Assembly: GCF_002159085.1 (NCBI RefSeq)
Contig: NZ_LZRU01000009.1
Location: 310,001-374,000, forward strand
Source of the DNA: Thermobacillus sp. ZCTH02-B1
GTDB lineage: Bacteria; Bacillota; Bacilli; Paenibacillales; Paenibacillaceae
DNA length: 64,000 bases
Reading direction: 5' to 3'
Shown here: piece after piece, positions 51,656-61,642 of the stretch
Numbering within the stretch: the stretch's first letter is position 1
How the letters are laid out: the number at the start of each line of letters is the position of its first letter
Notes under the pieces: model-generated
What the model saw: the letters and a program-made list of their open reading frames with translations, nothing else
What the model was told of the DNA's origin: nothing
Databases searched by the model: none
Translations under genes and position numbers: made by a program

Positions 51656-53356
51656 TCAGGCGCCCTTCTTCCGCGCGGCCAGATCGAGCATTTCCTGCGC
51701 GTGATGGCGCGTCCTGTCCGTCACTTCCACGCCGCCGAGCATGCGCGCCAATTCCTCGACCCGGCCGGCGCCCTCGAGCGGTTCGACCGTCGTCGTCGTG
51801 CGTTCGCCGGCCGTCGACTTGCGGATGCCGTAATGATGGTCGGCCATACAGGCAACCTGCGGCAGATGCGTGATCGCGAACACCTGGCAGCGCCGGGACA
51901 GCTTCGACAGCTTCTCCGCAATGGCCTGCGCGGCGCGGCCGCTGACGCCCGTGTCCACCTCGTCGAAGACGAGCACGGGCACGCCGTCGATCGCGGCGAA
52001 CACCGTCTTCAGCGCCAGCATGATGCGCGACATTTCGCCGCCGGAAGCGATCTTCGCGAGCGGCTTCGGCGGCTCGCCCGGGTTCGCGGAGAACAGGAAC
52101 ATCGCCTCGTCGATTCCGTTCGGTCCGAGCTTCGGCTCGCCGTCCTCGCCCGCGGGCTGTTCGAGCTGCACCCTGAACGTCGTCCGCTCCATGTGCAATT
52201 CCTTGAGCTCGCCTTCGATCTCCTTCGCCAGCCGGTCCGCCGCCAGCCGGCGCTGCTCCGACAGGGCGAGCGCCAGCCGCCGCGCCTCGTCGCGCAGCTT
52301 CCGCTCCTCCTCGCGCAGCCGCAGGAGATGCTCGTCCCGATTTTCCATCGTGTCGACGGCTGCGGCGATTTGATCCCGGTATGCGAGGATGTCCTCGATG
52401 CGCTCGCCGTACTTGCGCTTGAGGCGGCCCAGGAGATCGAGCCGGTCCTCGATCTCGGCCAGCCGCTCCGGATCCGCCTCGATCCGGTCGCGGTAATCGC
52501 GGAGCTGATGCGCGACGTCCTCCGCCTGGTAATAGGCCGACTGCAGCTGATCGAGCAGCGGACCGACGCTCGCGTCGTACCTGCGGATATCCTCCAGCCG
52601 CGCGATCGCCCGGGCCAGCGCGTCGAGCCCGGAGCGGCCGTAGATCAGATCGTACGCCTCGGCCGCGTTCTGCATGAGCCGTTCGGCGTTCGCGAGCCGC
52701 CTGCGCTCGTCCTGAAGTTCCTCGTCTTCGCCGGGCTTGAGCCGCGCGTCGTCAATCTCCCTGAGCTGGAACCGGTACAGATCGAGCATCTGCATGTTGT
52801 GCCGCGAGGCGTCTTCCAGCTCGCGCAGCCGGCTCCGCGTCTCCGCATACCGCCGGTACGCTTCCTGATATTCCCGCTTCAACGCGGCCAGCGGCTCGCC
52901 CGCATAGACGTCGAGCCATTCGAGATGGCGTTCGGTCCGGAGCAGCGACTGGTGCTCGTGCTGGCCGTGGATGTTGACGAGCGAATCGCCGATCTCCCGG
53001 AGCATCGACAGGTTGACGATCCGGCCGTTCACGCGGCATACGCTCTTGCCCTGAACCGACAGCTCGCGCCGCACGACGATCGGCTCGCCGGGATCCGCCT
53101 CGATGCCGAACGATTCCAGCACGTCCCATACCGGATGGCCGGCGGGCGGCTCGAACAGCGCCTCGATCTCGGCCTTCTCGCATCCGTAGCGCACGAGGTC
53201 GGCCGACCCGCGCCCGCCGATGGCAAGGGTCAGCGCATCGATCAGGATCGATTTGCCCGCGCCGGTCTCGCCGGTCAACACATGAAACCCTTCGGCGAAG
53301 GAAACGGTTACGTGCTCGATGACCGCCAGGTTGCGTATCGACAGCTCGCGCAGCAT
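51656..53356 (-). CDS. recN: DNA repair protein RecN
   Basis: SMC-like ATPase that gathers and aligns broken DNA ends early in recombination. The 566-residue protein has Walker A in LTGETGAGKSILIDAL near residue 34, long coiled coils (about 150-370), the signature FLFSANPGEPPKPLAKIASGG-type region, and Walker B in VPVLVFDEVDTGVSG near 468. Length fits the family. It follows argR by 35 bases, as in B. subtilis. Confidence 0.96.
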   Translation of the reverse strand: MLRELSIRNLAVIEHVTVSFAEGFHVLTGETGAGKSILIDALTLAIGGRGSADLVRYGCEKAEIEALFEPPAGHPVWDVLESFGIEADPGEPIVVRRELSVQGKSVCRVNGRIVNLSMLREIGDSLVNIHGQHEHQSLLRTERHLEWLDVYAGEPLAALKREYQEAYRRYAETRSRLRELEDASRHNMQMLDLYRFQLREIDDARLKPGEDEELQDERRRLANAERLMQNAAEAYDLIYGRSGLDALARAIARLEDIRRYDASVGPLLDQLQSAYYQAEDVAHQLRDYRDRIEADPERLAEIEDRLDLLGRLKRKYGERIEDILAYRDQIAAAVDTMENRDEHLLRLREEERKLRDEARRLALALSEQRRLAADRLAKEIEGELKELHMERTTFRVQLEQPAGEDGEPKLGPNGIDEAMFLFSANPGEPPKPLAKIASGGEMSRIMLALKTVFAAIDGVPVLVFDEVDTGVSGRAAQAIAEKLSKLSRRCQVFAITHLPQVACMADHHYGIRKSTAGERTTTTVEPLEGAGRVEELARMLGGVEVTDRTRHHAQEMLDLAARKKGA

Positions 53357-53391
53357 GGACGTGTCCCCTTCCCTGCCAACTAATACGATGC

Positions 53392-53856
53392 CTATTTCCG
53401 GCCCGGTTCATGCAGCAGGCCGATCAGCCGGTCGACGATCGCCTGGCTCTGCTTCTTCATCCGGCAGATGATCAGGATCGTGTCGTCCCCGCAGATCGTG
53501 CCCATGACCTCGCTCCATTCCATCGCGTCGATCAGCGCCCCGATCGCGTTCGCCGTGCCGGGCAGACATTTCAGGACGATGAGATTGTCCGCGCGGTCGA
53601 TGTGGACGAAGTGGTCCTGCAGCGCCCGCTTCAGCTTCTGCAGCGGATAGATCTTACCTTCCGGCGGCAGCGAGTATTTGTAACGGCCGTCTCCGGTCGG
53701 CACCTTGACGAGCTGCATCTCCTTGATGTCCCGGGAGACGGTCGCCTGCGTCACGTTCAGACCCGCGCGGCGAAGCGCCTCGACCAGCTCGTCCTGCGTC
53801 CCGATCTCCTGCTCGCCGATGATCTCCCGGATCTTCAACTGCCTGTATCCTTTCAT
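53392..53856 (-). CDS. argR: Arginine repressor ArgR / AhrC
   Basis: Hexameric arginine-responsive repressor of arginine synthesis and activator of catabolism. The 154 residues show the winged-helix N-terminal domain ([39 protein letters not shown]) and the C-terminal arginine-binding domain ([14 protein letters not shown]). Start and length match AhrC. It is 15 bases downstream of the unknown membrane protein gene. Confidence 0.96.
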   Translation of the reverse strand: MKGYRQLKIREIIGEQEIGTQDELVEALRRAGLNVTQATVSRDIKEMQLVKVPTGDGRYKYSLPPEGKIYPLQKLKRALQDHFVHIDRADNLIVLKCLPGTANAIGALIDAMEWSEVMGTICGDDTILIICRMKKQSQAIVDRLIGLLHEPGRK

Positions 53857-53871
53857 CTGGAGCCAGCCTCC

Positions 53872-54336
53872 TCAGCCTTCCGTTCCGATCGCGAACGTGA
53901 TCGTCCGCAGCCGCCGTTCCTTCGGATCGGCGTAGATGACGCCCTCCGCCGAAGGGACGAGCAGCGCATAGACGAGCAGCCGGTCGCGGACGCCGGCGCC
54001 GGTCCAGTCGATCGGCATCCGGTCGCGGGCCGTCTTCACGAGCCAGGTCCGCCCGTCCTTCACCGCGACGTAGTCGATGAACAGCCGGGATTGCAGCAGC
54101 TCGCCATCCACCTCGATCTCGATCGGCACGCGGTGCTTGCCCGAGACGACTTCGTAGCCGCATTCGGTCAGCAGGCGCACCGCCTCGTCGTCGGGATCCG
54201 GTTCCGCCCCTTCTCCCAGCCTGTAGAAGCGGCTGGCCGGCGGCTCGTGCAGCCACGCGTAGAACCGGCGGAACAGCCAGACGGCAATCAGGCCGCCCGC
54301 GGCGAGCATGAGAAGCCAGTCGGCCGCATTGCCCAC
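53872..54336 (-). CDS. Membrane-anchored protein of unknown function, nuclease-like fold
   Basis: A 154-residue protein. An N-terminal helix (about 5-25, WLLMLAAGGLIAVWLF) anchors a cytoplasmic domain with TECGYEVVSGKHRVPIEI followed by LFIDYVAVKDGRTWLVKTAR. This order (helix, strand with Asp, strand ending in a charged pair) recalls PD-(D/E)xK nucleases, but the usual ExK is replaced by VKT, so it would be inactive if related. GTG at 54336 has GGAGG eight bases upstream; starts further upstream lack a site. The Bacillus genome I know best has no gene here; conserved use in argR/recN transcripts is inferred from spacing only. Confidence 0.6.
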   Translation of the reverse strand: MGNAADWLLMLAAGGLIAVWLFRRFYAWLHEPPASRFYRLGEGAEPDPDDEAVRLLTECGYEVVSGKHRVPIEIEVDGELLQSRLFIDYVAVKDGRTWLVKTARDRMPIDWTGAGVRDRLLVYALLVPSAEGVIYADPKERRLRTITFAIGTEG

Positions 54337-54351
54337 ATCCGCCGCCCCCTC

Positions 54352-54367
54352 CGCGCATGCATGCGCG
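54352..54367. repeat. 16-bp palindrome in the leader
   Basis: CGCGCATGCATGCGCG is a perfect palindrome between the promoter at 54460 and the gene starting at 54336. It shares the GCATGC core with the palindrome at 51424-51437. Confidence 0.4.
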
Positions 54368-54459
54368 CATGGTTTCGCCTGCTCTACAGGTTCTCGCTCG
54401 GGAGCGGAAATTCCTTCCATGACGAGACAATGCGGACCAGAACGTTTGTTTGCCTTTCC

Positions 54460-54465
54460 AGTATA
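54460..54465 (-). promoter_or_regulatory. Extended -10 promoter before the membrane protein-argR-recN genes
   Basis: Minus strand: TATACT preceded by TGG, an extended -10 (TGnTATACT). The -35 (TTTCCC) is weak. It would give a leader of about 115 bases. Confidence 0.5.
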
Positions 54466-54615
54466 CCAGAAAATGTCCCGATGGGAAAGCCGCGGACCGG
54501 GCACAAAACGACAAGAGGCCAACCGATTGTCAAACCGATCGACCTCGCATGCCTTGCGCCCGGCTCCCGCCGGTCCGATGTTCCCGCTTCGGTTCCAAAA
54601 AGAAAGTCCGGCCCG

Positions 54616-55449
54616 TCAACCCTTCCGGAACGCCGCGTGCGCCTCCCGGACGATCCTCCCGACCGTTTCGGGGGTCGCGGGAAAAGCCGCCGGCTCTTCC
54701 GCGCGCCACCAGGCCAGAAATTCGATGTTGCCCTCGCCGCCCGTGATCGGCGAATAGTCAAGCCCGTGAAGGCCAAAGCCTTCCTCCTCCGCGAAGCCGC
54801 ACACCCGGATCAGCACCTCTTCGTGCGTCTTCGGGTCGCGCACGACGCCGGACCTGCCGACGGCTTCGCGCCCCGCCTCGAACTGCGGCTTGATCAGCGC
54901 GACGACGTCCGCGCCGCGCGGAAGCATCGTCCGCAGCACCGGCAGGATGAGGCGCAGCGAGATGAACGAGACGTCGATCGCCGCGAAATCCGGCTGCGGC
55001 CCGCGGAGGTCCTCCGGTTTCACATAGCGGAAATTCGTGCGCTCCATGACGGTGACCCGGCTGTCCTGCCGGAGCGACCAGTCGAGCTGGTTGTAGCCGA
55101 CGTCGATCGCATAGACGTGGGCGGCGCCGTGCTGGAGCGCGCAATCGGTGAAGCCGCCGGTCGACGCGCCGATGTCGAGCATGACGCGCCCTTCCATCCT
55201 GAGGCCGAACGCGCGGATCGCCTTCTCCAGCTTGAGCCCGCCGCGGCTTACGTACGGATGCGGCGCCCCCTTCACCGCGATCGCCGCCTCGCGCGGCACC
55301 TTCGCCCCGCTCTTCTCGACCCGCTCGCCGTCCACCGTCACAAGCCCGGCCATCACGGCCGCCTTCGCCTTTTCCCGGCTCTCGAAAAAGCCCCGCTCCA
55401 CGAGGAGCACGTCGATCCGTTCCTTGTCCTTCCGATCCTTATCCGGCAT
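54616..55449 (-). CDS. tlyA: TlyA family rRNA methyltransferase / YqxC
   Basis: A 277-residue protein with an S4 RNA-binding domain (ERIDVLLVERGFFESREKAK) and an FtsJ-like methyltransferase domain (VMLDIGASTGGFTDCALQHG as the SAM loop near residue 89; FAAIDVSFISLRLILP and ALIKPQFEAGREAVG for catalytic Asp and Lys). TlyA proteins 2'-O-methylate rRNA in mycobacteria. The gene follows dxs by 23 bases, as B. subtilis yqxC does. Confidence 0.92.
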   Translation of the reverse strand: MPDKDRKDKERIDVLLVERGFFESREKAKAAVMAGLVTVDGERVEKSGAKVPREAAIAVKGAPHPYVSRGGLKLEKAIRAFGLRMEGRVMLDIGASTGGFTDCALQHGAAHVYAIDVGYNQLDWSLRQDSRVTVMERTNFRYVKPEDLRGPQPDFAAIDVSFISLRLILPVLRTMLPRGADVVALIKPQFEAGREAVGRSGVVRDPKTHEEVLIRVCGFAEEEGFGLHGLDYSPITGGEGNIEFLAWWRAEEPAAFPATPETVGRIVREAHAAFRKG

Positions 55450-55472
55450 GTCCGTTCCCGTCGTCCCCCATG

Positions 55473-57374
55473 TCAGATGCGGGCGGCGCCGGCGCGCGCG
55501 CCCGGCCTGGCCCGGAGCCGCATCGCCTCGCCGACGATCCGGTCGGCGGTCAGCCCGATCTCCTCGCGCTGTTCGCGGATCGAGCCGTGCTCGATGAACC
55601 GGTCGGGCACGCCGATCAGGCGGATCCGCATATGGTCGATGCCGCGCAGCGCATAGAACTCGAGTACCGCGCCGCCGAGTCCGCCGTGCACCGCGCCCTC
55701 CTCGATCACGAGAACGGGCAGGCCCTCGTCGGCGAGGGAGAGCAGCATCTCCTCGTCCAGCGGCTTCAGGAACCGGGCGTTCACGACGCGCATCCGCACG
55801 CCTTCCGCAAGGAGCCGCTCCGCCGCCGCCTCCGCCAGGCCGACCATCGGGCCGCAGGCGAGCGCGACGAGGTCTTCGCCCGCGCGGACCGTCTCCCAGG
55901 AGCCGATCGGAATCGGCTGCGGATCGGGTTCCGGCTTCAGGCCGACCCCGGGCGACCGCGGGTAACGGACCGCGATCGGGCCGCCGTCGTATTCAACGGC
56001 CGTGCGCAGCATGCGCCTGAGCTCGTTCTCGTCCTTCGGCATCATGAGCACCATGTTCGGAATGTGGCGCAGGAACGCGATGTCGAATACGCCCTGATGC
56101 GTCTCGCCGTCGGGCCCGACCAGTCCGGCCCGGTCGATCGCGAGGATCACGTTCGCGTTGTGGCGGCAGATATCGTGCACGACCTGGTCGTACGCCCGCT
56201 GCAGGAACGTCGAATAGACGGCGAAGACCGGCTTCATGCCCTCGAGCGCGAGCGCGGCGCACAGCGTCGCCGCGTGCTGCTCGGCGATGCCGACGTCAAA
56301 CATCCGGTCCGGGAACCGCTTCGCAAACTTGAGCAGGCCGGATCCGCCGGGCATCGCCGGCGTCACCGCGACGATGCGCGGATCGCGCTCCGCCAGCTCC
56401 ACCAGCGTATCCCCGAACACGTCCGTGTACGTCGGCGGTCCGGCCTGCTTCAGCACCTGGCCGGACTCGATCTTGTACGGCGTGATGCCGTGCCATTTGT
56501 GCGAATCGGCCTCGGCCGGCTTGTACCCCTTGCCCTTCACGGTCAGCACGTGCACGAGCACGGGTCCCCCGACCGCTTTCGCCTGGTTCAGCGCCTCGAT
56601 CAGCTTGCGGACGTCGTGTCCGTCCACCGGACCGAGGTACGTGTAGCCGAGCTCCTCGAACCACATGCCCGGCACGACCATGTATTTCAGGCTGTCCTTC
56701 AGCCGCTCGGCCGTTTTCGCGAGCCTGCCGCCGATCGCCGGAATCCGGTTCAGCAGCTGCTGCAGCTCTTCCTTCGCCTTCAGATAGTGGCGGTCCGAAC
56801 GGATCCGGCCGAGATAATTGTGCAGGGCGCCGACGTTCGGCGCGATCGACATCTCGTTGTCGTTGAGGACGACGATCAGCTTCTTTTTCTCGTGGCCGAT
56901 GTGGTTCAGCGCCTCGAGCGCCATGCCGCCGGTCAGCGCGCCGTCGCCGATGATCGCGACGATGTGATGGTTCTCGCCCTTCAGATCGCGGGCGATCGCC
57001 ATGCCCATCGCGCCGGACAACGACGTGCTGCTGTGCCCGGCTTCCCAGACGTCGTGCTCGCTCTCCGAGCGCTTCAGGAAACCGCACAGCCCCTTGTATT
57101 GGCGAAGCGTGTCAAACCGGTGCATCCGGCCGGTGACGATCTTGTGCACATACGCCTGGTGCCCGACGTCGAAGATCAGCCTGTCCTTCGGGCTGTCGAA
57201 CACGTAATGGAGCGCGAGCGTCAGCTCCACGACGCCGAGATTCGACGCCAGATGGCCGCCGGTCACGGACAGCTTCTCGATCAGAAACCGCCGCACTTCC
57301 CCGGCCAGCTCGTCGAGCAGGTCCACCGGCAGCGCCTTCAAATCCTTCGGTCCCCGGATTTGTTCGAGCAGCAT
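55473..57374 (-). CDS. dxs: 1-deoxy-D-xylulose-5-phosphate synthase Dxs
   Basis: First enzyme of the MEP isoprenoid pathway; condenses pyruvate and glyceraldehyde 3-phosphate using thiamine diphosphate. The 633-residue protein has the TPP motif [20 protein letters not shown] near residue 148, [14 protein letters not shown] near 176, and the C-terminal transketolase domains with [15 protein letters not shown] near 425. I chose the ATG at 57374 ([13 protein letters not shown]) with GAGGT upstream; it gives exactly the B. subtilis length. Confidence 0.97.
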   Translation of the reverse strand: MLLEQIRGPKDLKALPVDLLDELAGEVRRFLIEKLSVTGGHLASNLGVVELTLALHYVFDSPKDRLIFDVGHQAYVHKIVTGRMHRFDTLRQYKGLCGFLKRSESEHDVWEAGHSSTSLSGAMGMAIARDLKGENHHIVAIIGDGALTGGMALEALNHIGHEKKKLIVVLNDNEMSIAPNVGALHNYLGRIRSDRHYLKAKEELQQLLNRIPAIGGRLAKTAERLKDSLKYMVVPGMWFEELGYTYLGPVDGHDVRKLIEALNQAKAVGGPVLVHVLTVKGKGYKPAEADSHKWHGITPYKIESGQVLKQAGPPTYTDVFGDTLVELAERDPRIVAVTPAMPGGSGLLKFAKRFPDRMFDVGIAEQHAATLCAALALEGMKPVFAVYSTFLQRAYDQVVHDICRHNANVILAIDRAGLVGPDGETHQGVFDIAFLRHIPNMVLMMPKDENELRRMLRTAVEYDGGPIAVRYPRSPGVGLKPEPDPQPIPIGSWETVRAGEDLVALACGPMVGLAEAAAERLLAEGVRMRVVNARFLKPLDEEMLLSLADEGLPVLVIEEGAVHGGLGGAVLEFYALRGIDHMRIRLIGVPDRFIEHGSIREQREEIGLTADRIVGEAMRLRARPGARAGAARI

Positions 57375-57480
57375 GCGTCTACCTCGCTTTCGTCCGGCGG
57401 AACGTCTTCCCGGCGGCGCGCCTTGCGGCGAACCTTCGCGCGCCGCGCCGGTCTCCGTGCTCCGCCATGCGCGCAGGCCC

Positions 57481-57486
57481 ATTATA
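57481..57486 (-). promoter_or_regulatory. Extended -10 promoter for dxs-tlyA
   Basis: Minus strand: TATAAT preceded by TGG (TGGTATAAT). The -35 is weak. It lies about 107 bases before the dxs start, after the end of ispA. Confidence 0.55.
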
Positions 57487-57554
57487 CCACAAGCCGTCCG
57501 GCCAGGCACACGGCGGCAGTCCGGCCGCTGCCGGTCCGCGGGCAGGCCCGCGCC

Positions 57555-58457
57555 TCAGCGGTCGCGCCGCATCAGATAGTCGGCGATGCCGATAAGGAGG
57601 TCCGGCTTGCGCAGGCCGGCTTCCCGCAGCATTTCCTTCGCCTCGCGCGTAAGCCTCTCGACTTCGTCCCGGCTCGCCTCGAGTCCGGCGAGATACGGCC
57701 AGGTGACCTTCCGGCTCCGCTCGTCGCTGCCGGTCTTCTTGCCGAGCCGCCGCTCGTCGCCGATTACGTCCAGCATGTCGTCCCGGATCTGGAACGCGAG
57801 CCCGAGCCGGCGGCCGAATTCCGCCAGCGCTTCGATCTGGCCGGCGGACGCGCCTGCCGCCCGGCCGCCGGCCGTGAGCGAGAACACGATCAGATCGGCC
57901 GTCTTGTGCAGATGGATATACCTCAGTTCCTCCAGCGTCGTCACGCCCTGCTCGCCGAGGATGTCGGCCGCCTGTCCGCCGACCATGCCGGACGCGCCGG
58001 CCAGCCGGGCCAGATCGGCCGTGATCGCCAGCGCCGCGTCGGCGGACAGCCTGCCGGAGAGCGCGGCTTCCGCGATCAGATGGAACGCGTGGGTGAGCAG
58101 CGCATCACCGGCCAGGATCGCCATCGCTTCGCCGAACACCCGGTGGTTCGTCGGTTTGCCCCGGCGGAAATCGTCGTTGTCCATCGCCGGAAGATCGTCG
58201 TGAATGAGCGAATAGGTATGCACCAGCTCGACGGCGCAGGCGGCCGGCATCGCCGCCTCCGACGCCGATCCGTCCCCCCGCACCGCTTCCGCGGCGGCCA
58301 GCACGAGCACCGGTCGTACCCGTTTGCCCCCGGCCTTCAGCGAATACATCATCGCCTCGCGCAGCCTGGCCGGCACATCCCAACCGGCCGGAAGGACGCC
58401 GTCCAGCTCCCGCTCGACCATGCCGGCCAGCCGCGCCATGTACGCTTCGACGGTCAT
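57555..58457 (-). CDS. ispA: Farnesyl diphosphate synthase IspA
   Basis: Trans-prenyltransferase making C15 farnesyl diphosphate. The 300-residue protein has the first aspartate-rich motif in LIHDDLPAMDNDDFRRG near residue 85, the second in FQIRDDMLDVIGD near 226, and the residues just before the first motif (VHTYSLIHDD) typical of bacterial farnesyl synthases. It lies between dxs and xseB, as in B. subtilis. Confidence 0.95.
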   Translation of the reverse strand: MTVEAYMARLAGMVERELDGVLPAGWDVPARLREAMMYSLKAGGKRVRPVLVLAAAEAVRGDGSASEAAMPAACAVELVHTYSLIHDDLPAMDNDDFRRGKPTNHRVFGEAMAILAGDALLTHAFHLIAEAALSGRLSADAALAITADLARLAGASGMVGGQAADILGEQGVTTLEELRYIHLHKTADLIVFSLTAGGRAAGASAGQIEALAEFGRRLGLAFQIRDDMLDVIGDERRLGKKTGSDERSRKVTWPYLAGLEASRDEVERLTREAKEMLREAGLRKPDLLIGIADYLMRRDR

Positions 58458-58508
58458 TTCCTGCTAACTCCAATCCGTGGGTCTCGAATCAACCGCCTCA
58501 AGGTCTGG

Positions 58509-58796
58509 TCATTCTTCCGGAACGAAGGGCCTGCGTTCGATCCCCTGCTCCGTCTCGATCAGCATCTCGATCTTCCGCTCGACCTGCTCGAGCTTGTCCC
58601 CGCACAGCCGCGACAGTCGCATGCCCTCCTGGAACAGCTCGATCGCTTGTTCGAGCGGCACGTCGCCCGATTCCAGCTTCGCGACGATCGCCTCGAGCTT
58701 GTCCATCGCTTCCTCGAAGCTCAAGGCGGCGTCCCCGTTGCCCGCGTCCGGTCCGGGCATTCCAGCGCCCGTCCGGTCAACGTTCGTTTCCGCCAA
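58509..58796 (-). CDS. xseB: Exodeoxyribonuclease VII small subunit XseB
   Basis: Helical small subunit of exonuclease VII. The conserved part [20 protein letters not shown] followed by [20 protein letters not shown] is clear. The 95 residues include a longer N terminus (about 25 residues) and a C-terminal tail. The start is TTG at 58796, preceded by GAGAGG, and lies inside the end of xseA (20-base overlap). Confidence 0.92.
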   Translation of the reverse strand: MAETNVDRTGAGMPGPDAGNGDAALSFEEAMDKLEAIVAKLESGDVPLEQAIELFQEGMRLSRLCGDKLEQVERKIEMLIETEQGIERRPFVPEE

Positions 58797-60147
58797 AGCC
58801 GTCCTCTCCCCTCATCGACCAGATATGGCAATCCAGCCGGCCGTCCAGAAGCCGCACCTTCACCATGTCTCCCGGCTGCACGTCCCGGATCGACCGGATC
58901 AGCCGCTCCTCCCGCTCGTCGTAGACGAGGCTGTAGCCGCGCATCATCACCTTGAGCGGGCTCAGCGCGTCAAGCCGGCTCATCGCCAGCGCCAGGCGCT
59001 GCCGCCCGTCCTTCACGGCCGTCCGCATGGCGGCCGCGAGCCTCCGCTCCGCCTCGCGCCGCCGGGCGGCGGCCACCGCCGCCTTGCCGCCCGGATGCGC
59101 CGCCGCCAGGCGCGCCCTCAGGGCCAGCAGCCGCTGTCGGTTCTGTCCGGCCCGGTGCCGCATCCGCTCGCGCAGCCGCTCGGTCGCCCGGTCAAGCCGC
59201 TCCGCATGCGCCAGCAGGTAGCGCCGCGGGTAGAGCAGCACCGGCGAGCGGCGGACGCGCGCGAGACGCTGCCGGCGCGAATCGACGACGGCCGCGAGCG
59301 CGACGCGCATGCTGCGCTTGAGATGCTCCAGCGTCTCCTTGAGCTCCATGATGTGCGGCACCGCGAGCTCGGCCGCCGCCGTCGGCGTCGGGGCGCGGAG
59401 ATCCGCCGCGAAGTCGGCGATCGTGAAGTCCGTCTCGTGCCCGACCGCGGAGATGACGGGGATGCGGGACGCCGCGATGGCGCGGGCCACGATTTCCTCG
59501 TTGAACGCCCACAGCTCCTCGATCGATCCGCCGCCGCGCCCGACGATCATCACGTCCGCCTCGCCGATCCGGTTCAGCAGTTCGATCGCCCGCACGATCG
59601 ACGGCGCCGCACCTTCCCCCTGGACAAGCACCGGCACGAGGACCACCCTCGCCTGCGGATAGCGGCGGCCGAGCGTCGTCAGAATGTCGCGGATCGCGGC
59701 GCCGGTCGGCGACGTGACGACCCCGATCGTCCGGGGGTACCGCGGCAGCGGCCGCTTGCGCGCCGGATCGAACAGCCCTTCGGCCTCGAGCTTCCGCTTG
59801 AGCTGCTCGAAGGCGAGGTAGAGCGAGCCGATCCCGTCCGGCTGCATCTGCGTCACATAGAATTGATAATTTCCGTCCCGCTCGTAGACCGCCACGCTGC
59901 CGCGGGCGATCACCTTCGTCCCGTCGCGCGGCATGAACGGAAGCTTCCGGTTGTGGGCGGCGAACATGACGCATTTGATCCGGCTGGCCTCGTCCTTCAG
60001 CGTGAAATACATGTGCCCGCTCGTATGGTGCGTGAAATTCGAGATTTCTCCGCGCAGCCACACATCGGCGAGCCGTTCGTCCGATTCCAGCTTCATCCGG
60101 ATGTACCGGGTGATCTCATGGACCGAATAGATGCGAGCCTCTCCCAC
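58777..60147 (-). CDS. xseA: Exodeoxyribonuclease VII large subunit XseA
   Basis: Catalytic subunit degrading single-stranded DNA. The 456-residue protein has an OB-fold N-terminal domain ([36 protein letters not shown]), the nuclease core ([54 protein letters not shown]), and a coiled-coil tail. The GTG at 60147 has GGGAG eight bases upstream; a GTG three codons earlier abuts it. Confidence 0.95.
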   Translation of the reverse strand: MGEARIYSVHEITRYIRMKLESDERLADVWLRGEISNFTHHTSGHMYFTLKDEASRIKCVMFAAHNRKLPFMPRDGTKVIARGSVAVYERDGNYQFYVTQMQPDGIGSLYLAFEQLKRKLEAEGLFDPARKRPLPRYPRTIGVVTSPTGAAIRDILTTLGRRYPQARVVLVPVLVQGEGAAPSIVRAIELLNRIGEADVMIVGRGGGSIEELWAFNEEIVARAIAASRIPVISAVGHETDFTIADFAADLRAPTPTAAAELAVPHIMELKETLEHLKRSMRVALAAVVDSRRQRLARVRRSPVLLYPRRYLLAHAERLDRATERLRERMRHRAGQNRQRLLALRARLAAAHPGGKAAVAAARRREAERRLAAAMRTAVKDGRQRLALAMSRLDALSPLKVMMRGYSLVYDEREERLIRSIRDVQPGDMVKVRLLDGRLDCHIWSMRGEDGFGGNER

Positions 60148-60175
60148 GGACTCCACTCCCGGCTTGTCCGGCGCC

Positions 60176-61033
60176 TCAACCGACGCCGTGCATGCGTTTC
60201 GCCGCGGTCAGCGTGTTGCGCAGCAGGAACGTGATCGTCATCGGGCCGACGCCGCCCGGCACCGGCGTGATCCAGCCGGCGACTTCCTTGGCGCTCTCAA
60301 AGTCGACGTCGCCGGCGAGCTTGCCGTCCGGCAGCCGGTTGACGCCGACGTCGAGGACGACGGCGCCCGGCTTCACATACCGCGCGTCAATCGCCTTCGC
60401 CTTGCCGATCGCGACGACGAGGATGTCGGCCTGCCGCGCGATCTCCTCCAGGTTGGTCGTGCGCGAATGGCAGATCGTCACCGTCGCGTGCTCGCGCAGC
60501 AGAAGCAGCGCCGCCGGCTTGCCGACGATGTTGCTTCTGCCGATGACGACCGCGTGTTTGCCCGCGATCGTGATGCCCGACCGCTTCAGCAGCTCGATGC
60601 AGCCGGCCGGCGTGCACGGCAGCAGGCTGTCGTCGCCGATCACCAGATTCCCCGTGTTCACCGGGTGGAAGCCGTCGACGTCCTTGTCGGGCCGGATCGC
60701 GCCGATGACGGCCTTTTCGTCGATATGCTCCGGCAGCGGCAGCTGCACGAGGATGCCGTGGACGGCCGGATCGCCGTTCAGCCGGTCGATCAGCGCGAGC
60801 AGCTCCTCCTGCGTCGTTTCCGCCGGCAGCCGGTGCACCTCCGAATGAAAGCCCGTCGCCAGGCACGCCTTTTCCTTGTTTCGGACGTACACCTTCGACG
60901 CCGGGTCGTCGCCGACAAGGACGACCGCGAGCCCCGGTACGATGCCGCGTGCCTTGAGCGCCTCCGTCTCCGCGCGGATTTCCTCGCGGATCGCGTTCGC
61001 AATCGCTTTTCCGTCGATGATGGTTGCGGACAT
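60176..61033 (-). CDS. folD: Methylenetetrahydrofolate dehydrogenase / cyclohydrolase FolD
   Basis: Bifunctional one-carbon enzyme. The 285-residue protein has the substrate lysine region [15 protein letters not shown], the signature [14 protein letters not shown], the NADP site [18 protein letters not shown], and [22 protein letters not shown] is seven bases before the ATG. It is 15 bases downstream of nusB. Confidence 0.97.
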   Translation of the reverse strand: MSATIIDGKAIANAIREEIRAETEALKARGIVPGLAVVLVGDDPASKVYVRNKEKACLATGFHSEVHRLPAETTQEELLALIDRLNGDPAVHGILVQLPLPEHIDEKAVIGAIRPDKDVDGFHPVNTGNLVIGDDSLLPCTPAGCIELLKRSGITIAGKHAVVIGRSNIVGKPAALLLLREHATVTICHSRTTNLEEIARQADILVVAIGKAKAIDARYVKPGAVVLDVGVNRLPDGKLAGDVDFESAKEVAGWITPVPGGVGPMTITFLLRNTLTAAKRMHGVG

Positions 61034-61048
61034 GGTACCACTCCTTTA

Positions 61049-61507
61049 TCAAATGGGCCGGTTCTGCTTCAACGTCTCAAGCTCGTTCAACACCCGGCCA
61101 AGCACGCCGTTGACGAATCTGCCCGATTCCTCGGTGCCGAAGCGCTTCGCGAGTTCGATCGCCTCGTTCACCGCCGCCTTCGGCGGCACGTCGTCCCGCC
61201 AGACGATCTCGTAGGCGGCAAGGCGAAGGATCTGCCGGTCGACGCGGGACAGCCGGTCGATCTGCCAGCCGGTCAGCACCTGCTGCAGCAGCCGGTCGAT
61301 CGCGGGCCTGTGCCTTGTCACGCCCTCGGCCAGCTCCCGCGCCCGCGGCACCGCCGCCTCGAGCGCGGCCGGGTCCGCGTCGAGCTCGCTGTCCTCCCGC
61401 GCCGCCTCCTCCGCAATCATCGCGACCGCGTCAGCGGCGTTCGTGTCGTTCATCTCGATCTGGTACAACGCCTGCACGGCGATCTCGCGCGCCAATCTGC
61501 GTATCAT
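61049..61507 (-). CDS. nusB: Transcription antitermination protein NusB
   Basis: RNA-binding helical protein that acts with S10 (NusE) in rRNA antitermination. The 152 residues include REIAVQALYQIEMN at the start and ILRLAAYEIVWRDDVPPKAA, NEAIELAKRFG in the C-terminal half. GGGAGG precedes the ATG. A strong terminator lies about 60 bases upstream and I see no promoter after it. Confidence 0.95.
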   Translation of the reverse strand: MIRRLAREIAVQALYQIEMNDTNAADAVAMIAEEAAREDSELDADPAALEAAVPRARELAEGVTRHRPAIDRLLQQVLTGWQIDRLSRVDRQILRLAAYEIVWRDDVPPKAAVNEAIELAKRFGTEESGRFVNGVLGRVLNELETLKQNRPI

Positions 61508-61567
61508 GTCGCCTCCCGGTTGCCTGGAGCCGCGGTCCGGAGACGGGCCGCGCCCCGATCTCGAACG

Positions 61568-61640
61568 AAAAAAACCTATGATCTCCTCCCTGCACCGAAC
61601 CGTGGGGACGCCGACTCCGGCGCACGGAGGAAATCACAGG
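61568..61640 (-). terminator. Strong terminator upstream of nusB
   Basis: CCTGTGATTTCCTCC (61626-61640, minus strand) pairs over 15 bases (two G-T pairs) with GGAGGAGATCATAGG (61575-61589), around a 36-base loop with its own stem, followed by seven T residues. It ends the asp23-amaP-DUF2273 transcript and may also attenuate nusB. Confidence 0.85.
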
Positions 61641-61642
61641 GC

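Noticed and set aside
55470..58955. Open frame of 1161 codons on the plus strand opposite dxs, ispA and xseB
   Set aside because: Shadow frame over three conserved genes; composition and lack of motifs show it is not a protein.
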